This document shows, piece after piece, positions 54,246 to 62,507 of a stretch of DNA of 64,000 bases. Where the stretch lies: NCBI GenBank assembly GCA_944326265.1, contig CALVDE010000013.1, forward strand, positions 105,084 through 169,083, read 5' to 3'. The notes beneath the pieces were generated by a model. That model had not been told where the DNA came from and did no database searches. It saw only the letters and a list, made by a program, of their open reading frames with translations. Source of the DNA: an uncultured Bacteroidales bacterium (GTDB taxonomy: Bacteria; Bacteroidota; Bacteroidia; Bacteroidales; UBA932). Numbering within the stretch: the first letter of the stretch is position 1; each line of letters starts with the position of its first letter. A program made the translations under genes and the position numbers.

Positions 54246-56447
54246 CTATCTTTTTACAAGAGATGCTTTTTTGACTGCTGGTTCGGCAATTCTCGGTTGT
54301 AGGCTCTTGTATATTCCGGCTTTTTGTTCCATGGACAGGGTGTTCTCACGGTAAGGCGTTATGCTTGTACGTGCCGGAGCGTAGCTTACATCGACTACTT
54401 CCATCGCGCCGCTCCATTCTCCGTCCCAGGTGTTGCCCTTGTCATCCAGGAATGCGAATGATATGGTGTAGGTTCCGTCATCGTTCTGGACTATGTTCAT
54501 GTCTCCGGATATGGCAGGTGCGAACTGGGATACGTAGCCCATATCATCGAAACCTCCAAGATAGTTGGTTCCATAGATGCTGCCGCTGGCCATATAGCCG
54601 GTAGCATACTCTCCGGGATAGAGGGAGTACTCGATGGAAGGGGAGTATATGCCGGATGTGATGCCGTCGGCAAAGGTTGTACTTGAACATACGATCTCGG
54701 TCTGCAATCCGTCATTGCCTGTGGTAGGCAGGATCTGTATTACCCAGTTCGATCCGCCTGTCCCATAGTAGTCGCCATAGAATTCCGCATATCCTGTCGC
54801 TCCTTCAAGATCCACAGTGTAGTCACCTGTCAGTGTAGAGTATGGACCGGGGATGCCGGAAATTGTAATGGGACCGTCGTATTCGCAAGTCACGATACTG
54901 CCGTCATCGGCCGTGAATGAACATGAAATAAGGAATCCGTTCCCGCTTGGATCTATCTGGACTTCTCCTTCCATCATCAGACCTGTCTTCTGGCTGTAGT
55001 TCGCGTCAGTGTACTGAACATAGCAGCCTGTGTAGTATATATATCCCATAAAGTCTATATATGAGCCAGGCAGTGCCGCGAAGTCATTGCTCGTTTCGTT
55101 TATGGTATATGTTCCTGTAGCCGGATTTCCGCTGTCATCGAACGGCATGATCAGTTCCAGTACGAGTACGCTTCCTGGAGGAATCAGTGAACTTCCCTCT
55201 AAAGGCATATCGGTCAGCTGTATATTGATCTGCATGCTGCTGCCGTTGTCGGTTACGTAGGAAGCCACCGCTGTTGTGGCCTGAATGTCGAGATCCATGC
55301 CGAGACCGTTGGGATTATCGGGATTGTCGGGATTATCTCCGCCTGATGCATCATCGTAAGCTGGTGTACCAGTGTAGGTGACATGGTGGGTCTTTCCTTC
55401 GTTGTCTGTAATGACGGCCTCGATGGTCATGACGTCCCCTTCGTAGCTGATCTCCAAAGTACCTTCAGTAAAGGTCACATCGAATATCACGGTATTGTCG
55501 ACAGTTGTGCTTAGAGCCTGTGAATAGTCAGGTGTAAATGTCATGTCGCTTGTGGCTCCGGGTTCTCCAAGGACATATGTTCCGGCTGTGGGAAGAGGAT
55601 TGGAAGCGTCTGCCGGTCCGTCGGCATTGAATATGTCGAAGAGGTAGTATGTTCCGCCAAGCTGTGTATAACCGTCATCGAAAGGCAGGTCGGATATCCA
55701 CGTGTAGTAGTTGTACTCGCCGTTGACACCCATTTCCGTTCCATAGTACGTGCCGGAAAGCAAGTCAAACTCGTACTCGTAATCGTAAAGGGGGTCAGAG
55801 CCGGCTGCCTCCTGTGTGATTGTAGCCGTGGCTTCGATTGTCTTGCCGTCATATTCGTAAGTGACGGTGATATCTGCGTTTCTTTCCGCATTATCATTGG
55901 CTGCGGCAGTGAATGTGATGACTCCGCTCTGGCTGTAGTCGAAATCAGTGATCCAGCCGGCTTCTGTGTCTGCAGAGATCTCTCCGTTCTCCACCGGGTC
56001 GGTGATGGTGTATGTCAGCTCTACAATACCGCCCTGTGCAGGAACAGGTTCTACTTCACCCAATGTGAGAGTTGGCTCGGCTCCGGCCTGTGTCTGTGTC
56101 ACGTTTATCTCTGCGGTTACAGTATTGGCACCTCCATATGTATAGATCAGGGTTATTTTGCCTTCCCTGTCACTTCCAGAGTCATTCGGATCGGCCGAGA
56201 ATGAGGCAAGTGTGTCATTGACTGCAGTGAAGTCATGCATCCATTCGGCCATTTCCGCAGTCAGTTCACCGTCTGCGGCCGCGTTTGTGATGCTGTAGGC
56301 GAAGTTGACAGTTCCTCCGTTTCCTGGAGCGGCAATACTTGTTTCCGGAGTCGAGATCTGGGGAGGGTCTCCGTTTACGGGATTCTGTTCACAGCTGGCC
56401 ATGAATAATGCGCCTGCTGCCATTAATAAGAAATAGAATCTTTTCAT
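54246..56447 (-). CDS. BACON-repeat surface lipoprotein, two BACON domains and three beta-rich repeats
   Basis: A 733-residue lipoprotein with lipobox Cys19 (FMASCEQNP). Residues 30-118 and 125-213 are two BACON-type immunoglobulin-like domains (ending VTAEINVTQTQ and IEATATITQEAA). Three homologous ~140-residue modules follow at about 222-360, 383-525 and 538-681. Each has a start like YYGT....NYYTWI, a central PLPTAGTY segment and an end like D-G-KTHHVTYTG or DDKGNTWDGEWSG. A DNPDNPDNPN linker separates modules 1 and 2. BACON domains are found in secreted carbohydrate- or mucin-binding proteins of Bacteroidota. No catalytic motif was seen. Its own terminator follows. Confidence 0.72.
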   Translation of the reverse strand: MKRFYFLLMAAGALFMASCEQNPVNGDPPQISTPETSIAAPGNGGTVNFAYSITNAAADGELTAEMAEWMHDFTAVNDTLASFSADPNDSGSDREGKITLIYTYGGANTVTAEINVTQTQAGAEPTLTLGEVEPVPAQGGIVELTYTITDPVENGEISADTEAGWITDFDYSQSGVITFTAAANDNAERNADITVTYEYDGKTIEATATITQEAAGSDPLYDYEYEFDLLSGTYYGTEMGVNGEYNYYTWISDLPFDDGYTQLGGTYYLFDIFNADGPADASNPLPTAGTYVLGEPGATSDMTFTPDYSQALSTTVDNTVIFDVTFTEGTLEISYEGDVMTIEAVITDNEGKTHHVTYTGTPAYDDASGGDNPDNPDNPNGLGMDLDIQATTAVASYVTDNGSSMQINIQLTDMPLEGSSLIPPGSVLVLELIMPFDDSGNPATGTYTINETSNDFAALPGSYIDFMGYIYYTGCYVQYTDANYSQKTGLMMEGEVQIDPSGNGFLISCSFTADDGSIVTCEYDGPITISGIPGPYSTLTGDYTVDLEGATGYAEFYGDYYGTGGSNWVIQILPTTGNDGLQTEIVCSSTTFADGITSGIYSPSIEYSLYPGEYATGYMASGSIYGTNYLGGFDDMGYVSQFAPAISGDMNIVQNDDGTYTISFAFLDDKGNTWDGEWSGAMEVVDVSYAPARTSITPYRENTLSMEQKAGIYKSLQPRIAEPAVKKASLVKR

Positions 56448-56708
56448 ACTGAGTGATTTTAAAGGTTAATAAATATGTATCAGTGTTGTGTTTCATAGGA
56501 TTTTCATATTATCATAGGTGCAGTATGAATAACAACTGGTTGCAAGATACGGATAATAATTGATAAAAACAAATATAATGCGGCATTTTTTTTCTTGACA
56601 GTTAATTGTTCTCCCGTCGGATGTCGATGAAAAAAGCCGTTTTGTCGAAATTTATTGCCATCTGCAGATCCGGCGCATATTTTCGCGGAAAATGCAGAAG
56701 GAAAAAAG

Positions 56709-57050
56709 ATGAGAAGATATGTTTATATAATGTCGGCAGCAGTGCTTGCCGTATTGATGCCGGTCAGTGGGCTCGGAGCTGTGGCATCCGACTCTGACAC
56801 ATCTTCGCTGTGGACTCTCAAGGAGTGTATAGACTATGCGATGGAAAACAATATCGATCTGCAGCAGAGTCACAATCAGTATTTGTCAGGAATAGAGGAC
56901 ACCAAGCAGGCCAAGGCGGCTCTTTTTCCATCACTGTCGGCTTCCACTTCAAATGTTATGAGTGTGTCGGATACGATAAATCCGCTCATCCAGTCATCTG
57001 ACGGAGCGGGGGTCATCTTTCCGTCTACGGACGGGTCATCTATGCGGTAG
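56709..57050 (+). pseudogene. TolC-family outer-membrane protein, 3'-truncated remnant
   Basis: From ATG 56709 the frame has a signal peptide (MRRYVYIMSAAVLAVLMPVS) and the TolC N-terminus SLWTLKECIDYAMENNIDLQ followed by GIEDTKQAKAALFPSLSAST. It stops after about 113 residues, whereas intact members have 430-500. A promoter-like ATTG-N20-TATTTTCG precedes it. The frame ends where a truncated BACON gene on the other strand also ends, so a deletion probably removed the 3' ends of both. Unlikely to be functional. Confidence 0.8.
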
Positions 57051-57206
57051 ACGATGCTTGCATTTTCCGCCGTCAGCCGGGGCGGTTACTTTCTCTGTTG
57101 TCAGGAAGATCTCAGGGGAGACTTCGCAGACTAGGTCAGTGGGTTTCTGACATCCGGCGATGACCGCTATCGCGGCTGCCGGCAGGGTCCATAGAATATT
57201 TTTCAT
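57036..57206 (-). pseudogene. BACON lipoprotein, 3'-truncated remnant
   Basis: From ATG 57206 the frame encodes a lipoprotein signal (MKNILWTLPAAAIAVIAGCQ) and the start of a BACON domain (EIFLTTEKVTAPADGGK). The paralogues continue into a strand such as VNFAYSI, but here the frame runs into unrelated codons (CKHRLPHR) and stops after 56 residues. Its end overlaps the end of the TolC remnant by about 15 bp. It is the sixth BACON gene start in the cluster. Confidence 0.8.
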
Positions 57207-57220
57207 AATATTGACGGTAG

Positions 57221-57255
57221 TTAAAAGGCTGTGCCGGAATAGCTCCAGCACAGCC
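57221..57255 (-). terminator. Rho-independent terminator of the second BACON lipoprotein
   Basis: Stem GGCTGTGC (57227-57234) with GCACAGCC (57248-57255), 13-base loop, followed on the minus strand by TTTTAAC. It is 22 bp after the stop at 57278. Confidence 0.75.
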
Positions 57256-57277
57256 GATAATGATCATTGAATGGTTA

Positions 57278-59227
57278 TTAGAAACGCTTTGCCGAGGCGT
57301 TCTTGTCCATTGACAGGACTTTGGATACCTTTCCGCTGCCGTTGACTTTGAGGATGTGACTCTCGGCGGATGCTCTCTTCGGAGTCATAGTCTCTCTCTT
57401 AAGGACGTACTGGCTGCGCCTGGGGGCGCCGTAGTATCCGCTGGCATCGTAGTGCATCATTTCTCCGGTCCATTCGCCGTCCCAGATGTTGCCGTTGCCG
57501 TCATCGAAAGCGAACTTGAAGGTGTAGGTGCCGTCTCCGTGGTTGGTGACGTTCAGATCTCCTGAAACAGCGACTGCGTAATCTCCCTCCTCGCTGTAGT
57601 ATCCGGTGCCGTACATGTAGCTGCCGTCCATGATGCCGGTCATATACTCCATCGGCATAACGTAGTTTATGTCAGGTGACGGAGCGTATGTGCCGGAGAT
57701 GATGCCGGCATTGAAGTCGAGTCCCTGGGTGGCCAGCTCTATCTGCAGACCGTCCGGAGTGTCGCTGCCGCCTGAGATGTCGATCCACCAGTCACCTCCG
57801 CCGGAGGAGAAGTAATCGCCGTAGTACTCAGCGCTTCCTTCGCATCCTGTCAGGTCAAGGGTGTAGTCGCCGGTCAGAGTGGATGACGAGCCGTCGCCGG
57901 GCAGGCCTTCCAGACTGAGGGGACCTTCGTAGTAACATGTGACGGACACGCCCCCGGTGGTGGTGAAGTCACATTCAACAGTGTACCATCCCATGTCGCC
58001 GGAGATCTCCATGGTACCTCCTGAAACGAGTCCCAGGGCAATCTCGTTACCTTCCTCATCGTAGCACCATACGTATGTGCCCTCCTGGAAGTATCCTTCG
58101 TAGTCCTGTCCTGTGGCCACGGAGTATTCGTCGAAGCTCTCGTTTACGTCGAAGTAGCCTGTAGCCAGCGAACCGTCATACTTGGGCGGCATGTAAGTGT
58201 CCACTATGAGCAGATTTCCGGGAGGCGTGGCGGAAGTGCCGATGACTTCCATGTCGGTGAACTGCATGCTCACTTGCATTACGTACCCGTCATCATAACC
58301 GTATTCGGCCGATGCCCATGTCGCGTTTATGTCCAGGTCCTCTTTCAGCATATAGTCGTCGGAGGGATTGTCAGGGTCCTCTCCGCCGCCGTCGTCGGGA
58401 GTGAAGTTGGGCTGGCCCTTGTAAGTCACGTGGTGGGTCTCCTCGGCCTCGTCAGTCAGGACTGCGTCGATGACGATGTCGCTGCCTTCGTATGAGATCT
58501 CCACTGTTCCGCCGTCAAAGTGTCTCCTCATTGTCGCCGTCATGTTCTCGTCGTATGCCTCGACTATGGAGTAGTCGTACCCGAAAGTCATGTCGGCAGT
58601 TCCCATTGGCTCGCCGAGTACGTATGTGCCGGCCGGAGGCAGAGGATTGTTCATGTCAGAGGGGGTCTCGGCTGCGAAGATGTCCAGCAGATAGTAGGTG
58701 CCGCCGGCCTGGGGGTTGCCGTTCTCGTCAAACGGAACGTCCATCAGCCAGGTGTAGTAGTTGTACTCACCGTTGTTGCCCATGTCGGTGTAGAAGTTGC
58801 CTATAAGATACGGCATCTCGAATTCGTAATCGTAATCCACCTCGGGTTCAGGCTCTTCTGCTGCGGCCAACAGTGTTACGGGCACCTCGGAGGTAATGCT
58901 CATGTCGGTTCCCCAGCTGTAGGTCAGGGTCACCTTTCCGTTCTTGGGCTCCTGAGTGTCGTTGGCAGCTGCCGTGAATACGACAGTTGTGTCCGAGGCA
59001 GTCTGCAGGCCGCTTATCCATTCGTCCGCGCTCGTGGGAACGAGCTTGCCGTCGGCGGAGGGGTTGTTTATCTTGAAAACGATGACACCTTCACCGCCTG
59101 TATCGGGGATGGAGACTGAAGTGGTTTTCAGTTTGATTTCGGGAGGAACCTCGTTGACAATCTCCTCCTGGCAACCTGTGATGACCGCGATCGCGGTGAT
59201 TGCTAATGGAAGCAGAATCTTTCTCAT
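57278..59227 (-). CDS. BACON-repeat surface lipoprotein, one BACON domain and three beta-rich repeats
   Basis: A 649-residue paralogue with lipobox VITGC (MRKILLPLAITAIAVITGCQ). It has one BACON domain (residues about 28-125, EIKLKTTSVSIPDTGGEGVI) where the 733-residue paralogue has two. The three repeat modules are then present: DYDYEFEMPYLIGNFYTDMG to HHVTYKG; a middle module with GTSATPPGNLLIVDTYMPP; and a last module TLTGDYTLDLTGCEGSAEYY to DDGNGNIWDGEWTGEM. A basic C-terminal tail (RRSQYVLKRETMTPKRASAE) resembles that of the other full-length copy. Probably surface-exposed; ligand unknown. Confidence 0.72.
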   Translation of the reverse strand: MRKILLPLAITAIAVITGCQEEIVNEVPPEIKLKTTSVSIPDTGGEGVIVFKINNPSADGKLVPTSADEWISGLQTASDTTVVFTAAANDTQEPKNGKVTLTYSWGTDMSITSEVPVTLLAAAEEPEPEVDYDYEFEMPYLIGNFYTDMGNNGEYNYYTWLMDVPFDENGNPQAGGTYYLLDIFAAETPSDMNNPLPPAGTYVLGEPMGTADMTFGYDYSIVEAYDENMTATMRRHFDGGTVEISYEGSDIVIDAVLTDEAEETHHVTYKGQPNFTPDDGGGEDPDNPSDDYMLKEDLDINATWASAEYGYDDGYVMQVSMQFTDMEVIGTSATPPGNLLIVDTYMPPKYDGSLATGYFDVNESFDEYSVATGQDYEGYFQEGTYVWCYDEEGNEIALGLVSGGTMEISGDMGWYTVECDFTTTGGVSVTCYYEGPLSLEGLPGDGSSSTLTGDYTLDLTGCEGSAEYYGDYFSSGGGDWWIDISGGSDTPDGLQIELATQGLDFNAGIISGTYAPSPDINYVMPMEYMTGIMDGSYMYGTGYYSEEGDYAVAVSGDLNVTNHGDGTYTFKFAFDDGNGNIWDGEWTGEMMHYDASGYYGAPRRSQYVLKRETMTPKRASAESHILKVNGSGKVSKVLSMDKNASAKRF

Positions 59228-59299
59228 ACTGTGTGTTTTATAGGTTGGTAAATGGTATTGGTTGTTGGTTTCCGCAAGTTAGCCACAAAATATGACAAA

Positions 59300-60091
59300 T
59301 CAAAACAATTTCATCTGTTTTATGCCCGAAGAGCTCCTCACGGACAGTGTTCCGGTCCACTTTCCGTCCCATGTATTTCCCTTGTCATCCAGGAAACTGA
59401 ACTCGAAAGTACAGGTGCCGTCACCGTGCCCGGTCACGTCCAGCCGGCCGGCCGTGGCCGGGGCGAAGCCGTCAGCCAGCCCCTGCTCCGTGAAGTCGCC
59501 GACATAGTTGGTGCCGAAGACTATGCCGTCTGTCATGGAACCTGTCATGAATTCTCCGGCGGAGGGAACTGCGGACGTGGACGCTGTGTAGGTTCCGTCG
59601 GGTATGCCGTCTTCCACCCCGTCTCCTGAGGTCACGAGTTCGATCTGCACCCCGTCGGGTCCGGGTCCGGGAAGCAGCTGCACTATCCAGTTGTCGCCGG
59701 TCCCGTAGTAGTTGCCGTTGTAGTAGGCCGTGCCCTCGGTGCCTTCGAGGTCGAGGGTGTAGTCGCCGGTCAGGGTGATGACGCAGCTGCGCCTGACTGT
59801 TTCCGGGTTGGGGTCAGAGGTGATGATGACTGCGTTCTCAGTGCTGCAGTCCAGACCGCTTATCCAGCTTTCGGAGGCGGACGCACTGACTTTCCCTCCT
59901 TCCACGGGGTTGATTATCGAATAGGAGACAGTATCCGTGCCGCCGTCTGCGTCTATGGTAAGGCTGCCCAGGAGTGCCGGCTCGATGCGCGGCCCGGAGC
60001 TTTCACGTCCGTCATTGCCGTCGCAGCCGCAGACCGCAAGCACTGCGCTCATCCAGATGACGGGGAAGATTAGGATAAAAGAAGTTCTCAT
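59300..60091 (-). CDS. Shortened BACON lipoprotein, one BACON domain joined to the last repeat
   Basis: A 263-residue paralogue with lipobox-like VCGC. One BACON domain (LLGSLTIDADGGTDTVSYSI) breaks off at RRSCVITLTGDYTLDLEGTE. There the BACON strand 'ITLT' runs directly into the 'TLTGDYTLDLEG' start of the third repeat module, so the end of BACON and modules 1 and 2 are missing. The remainder matches the C-terminal module of its neighbours (SFLDDKGNTWDGKWTGTLSV). The frame is intact, so a truncated product could still be made. Confidence 0.72.
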   Translation of the reverse strand: MRTSFILIFPVIWMSAVLAVCGCDGNDGRESSGPRIEPALLGSLTIDADGGTDTVSYSIINPVEGGKVSASASESWISGLDCSTENAVIITSDPNPETVRRSCVITLTGDYTLDLEGTEGTAYYNGNYYGTGDNWIVQLLPGPGPDGVQIELVTSGDGVEDGIPDGTYTASTSAVPSAGEFMTGSMTDGIVFGTNYVGDFTEQGLADGFAPATAGRLDVTGHGDGTCTFEFSFLDDKGNTWDGKWTGTLSVRSSSGIKQMKLF

Positions 60092-60115
60092 AATATGTGT
60101 GTTGCCGGTATTATA

Positions 60116-60152
60116 TAAAAAGGAAGGCCGGCCTTGTCCAGCCAGCCTTCCT
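60116..60152 (-). terminator. Rho-independent terminator of the third BACON lipoprotein
   Basis: Stem AGGAAGGC (60121-60128) with GCCTTCCT (60145-60152); on the minus strand TTTTTATATAA follows. An internal palindrome AAGGCCGGCCTT (60124-60135) can form an alternative fold. Confidence 0.8.
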
Positions 60153-60174
60153 GAACTCTGTCCCTGAGTGGAGA

Positions 60175-62412
60175 TTACATCTTGCCCAGTTTCTTCAGCA
60201 CATACTCTTTGATAGAGCCTGCGGGAGCAGTCACTGCCTTCGCGTTGGGATCAGCCTTTACTTTCAGCTCGCGGTGCTTGGGCGCGTTGTCGGTTACGGG
60301 CGGCTTGGGAGCGGAGGAATAGTTCTGTAAGCTCACGTATCCCTCATATTCTCCATTCCAGGTGTTGCCCCTGTCATCCTTGAAAGTGAACTTGATGTTG
60401 TATGTACCATCACCGATATTTGTGATCTCAAGATCACCTGAGACAGCGGGTGCCATTCCGATCTGGTCTGCCATACCGCCTTCGTAATGCTGGTAGTTCG
60501 TTCCATAGAGACTTCCGTAATATTGGTCAATATATCCGGGAATGTATTCCATGTCATTTCCTAAGTACTGGTTGTCAGCTACCGTATAGGTGCCAGAGGC
60601 TATGCCGTCAGTGAAGTTTCCATTGCAATACAGGTCGATCATAAGGCCGTCACCGGATCCGCTTTCGGGATAGATTGTTATCTTCCATTCACCGGGACCG
60701 TCACCATAAAAGTCTTCGTAGAAGGTGGCGGATGCGTCCGCATACAGTAGATCGAGGGTATAGTCCTCCGTGAGGGTCGAGTAGGGTTGGGGAATGTTTT
60801 CAATATCAATCGGGCCGTTGTACGTACAGGTGACGGGAGTGCCGTCTTCGGTCGTGAACTCACATTCGACAGTATAGTTGCCGGCACTGCCGGAGACTGT
60901 CATCGTGCCTTCAGAGATGGCGAGGATCTCGGTGGGGAGCCAGCCTGTGGCATTGCCGTAGACTTCGAGATAGGTTCCATCTCCGTCGTAATAACCGGAA
61001 CCGTAATCATAAACCTCGCCAACCTCAATGGTGTTTAGACCGCCGTATTCAGCAGTGACGTTGTATGTGCCTGAGGGTATATCTCCGTCAGCATTGTACG
61101 GCATGTAGGCGATAATGCGCAGGGCGTTACCGGGAAGGATGAAGTATCCGTCTCCATCAAGTTCCATATCTGTGAATGTAATGGAAGCACTCATTATGTC
61201 GCTTATCTTTCCGTCATAGCTGGCCTGCGCATTGATTGCCTCGATATTGAATTCGTCGGGTGTCTCAGGTACGTCCGGGTCATCGGGCCCTTCCGGTTCA
61301 GTCATGTCGGTGACTTCCATTGGACCGTTGAACACGAAGTGATGCGTGGCGTTGTTCTCGTCTGTCCATATTCCTTCAATGATTATGTCCGTACCCTCAT
61401 AGCTTATGTTGACGGTGCCGTCGACAATCATGGCCACGTATCCGGGAATGGTGGGATATGACATGAAGTCACTGAAAGTCATGTCTTCACTGTCGGAACT
61501 GATGCGGTATTCTCCGGCAGCGGGCAGCGGATTCTCGGGGTTCTCTGGATCGGCCGCTGCGTAAAGGTCTATTGTGTAGACAACTGCATTGTCGGGGAAA
61601 TACATGCCGTCTTCCGCAGGTGTGTCTGTCAGGTAGAATACCCAGTTGTGACAGTCGGTGAACTGATTGCCATAGTACTCGGCGAAGTAGTAGGACAGCT
61701 GGTAGTCATAGTTGTATTTTGCTTCGGGATCGGAGGCTTCCTGGGAGAGGCCGAATTCGGCAGTGACGGTCTTGTCACCGTTGTAGGTGTAGGTCAGCAC
61801 GACTGTCGCGCTGCGTGTTTCGGCTGTTTCGTTGGCTTCTGCTGTGAAGTCCACCACGCCGTCATTGACGCATGAGAATCCGCTGAGCCATCCGGCTTCA
61901 GAGCTTGCTGACATCTTGCCGTCGGAAGCGGGGTTCTTCACCTGGTAGAGAATCCGGCACTCTCCGCCAGTGAAGGGTATGGTCATTTCTTCTGTGACAA
62001 TCTCTATCACGGGGTCCTCTCCGGGCACATCCGGCTCTTCCTTTACGAAATCCTGGGATACGATAACCTCAGCGGTAACGTTGCGGTCATCGCCGAATAC
62101 GTAGGTGAGGGTCACTGTGGTCTCCCTTGCCTGCTCGCCCTCGTTGGGCTCCACGTTGAAGACTACGGCAGTGTCGCTGACCTTGGCTTCTCCCATCCAG
62201 TCGTCGGCGGGGTCAGCCGTGAGGGTTCTGCCATCGACTGGGTTCTCTATCGTGTAGGCGATTGCGAGCTCTCCGCCCTCTGGAAGGGCTACCAAGGAGC
62301 TGTCGCTGATGTTGATTACCGGATCCGGAGCCGGTTCGATGTTGTCCTTACAGCCTGTAAGGACTGCTGCGGCTGCAAGTGCAGTCAGAAATAGGAAATT
62401 GGATGTTTTCAT
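60175..62412 (-). CDS. BACON-repeat surface lipoprotein, two BACON domains and three beta-rich repeats
   Basis: A 745-residue lipoprotein with lipobox LTGC (MKTSNFLFLTALAAAAVLTG, then CKDN). Two BACON domains (INISDSSLVALPEGGELAIA and VTEEMTIPFTGGECRILYQV) are followed by the three repeat modules: YNYDYQLSYYFAEYYGNQFT; a middle module containing NAQASYDGKISDIMSASITF; and TLTEDYTLDLLYADASATFY to DDRGNTWNGEYEG. The C-terminal tail is basic. The N-terminal ~230 residues are nearly the same as those of the gene at 62508, even at DNA level. Confidence 0.72.
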   Translation of the reverse strand: MKTSNFLFLTALAAAAVLTGCKDNIEPAPDPVINISDSSLVALPEGGELAIAYTIENPVDGRTLTADPADDWMGEAKVSDTAVVFNVEPNEGEQARETTVTLTYVFGDDRNVTAEVIVSQDFVKEEPDVPGEDPVIEIVTEEMTIPFTGGECRILYQVKNPASDGKMSASSEAGWLSGFSCVNDGVVDFTAEANETAETRSATVVLTYTYNGDKTVTAEFGLSQEASDPEAKYNYDYQLSYYFAEYYGNQFTDCHNWVFYLTDTPAEDGMYFPDNAVVYTIDLYAAADPENPENPLPAAGEYRISSDSEDMTFSDFMSYPTIPGYVAMIVDGTVNISYEGTDIIIEGIWTDENNATHHFVFNGPMEVTDMTEPEGPDDPDVPETPDEFNIEAINAQASYDGKISDIMSASITFTDMELDGDGYFILPGNALRIIAYMPYNADGDIPSGTYNVTAEYGGLNTIEVGEVYDYGSGYYDGDGTYLEVYGNATGWLPTEILAISEGTMTVSGSAGNYTVECEFTTEDGTPVTCTYNGPIDIENIPQPYSTLTEDYTLDLLYADASATFYEDFYGDGPGEWKITIYPESGSGDGLMIDLYCNGNFTDGIASGTYTVADNQYLGNDMEYIPGYIDQYYGSLYGTNYQHYEGGMADQIGMAPAVSGDLEITNIGDGTYNIKFTFKDDRGNTWNGEYEGYVSLQNYSSAPKPPVTDNAPKHRELKVKADPNAKAVTAPAGSIKEYVLKKLGKM

Positions 62413-62477
62413 ACTGCGGATGTATTAGGTTTGTGTAATGAAAATGAAATATATCGGATAGTTTAACAGATCACTTA

Positions 62478-62485
62478 CAAAAATA
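62478..62485 (-). promoter_or_regulatory. -7 promoter box of the BACON lipoprotein at 60175-62412
   Basis: TATTTTTG on the minus strand, 65 nt upstream of ATG 62412. It lies in the AT-rich gap after the neighbouring paralogue. Confidence 0.5.
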
Positions 62486-62507
62486 CGCAAAAAATATGAG
62501 AAATTGT

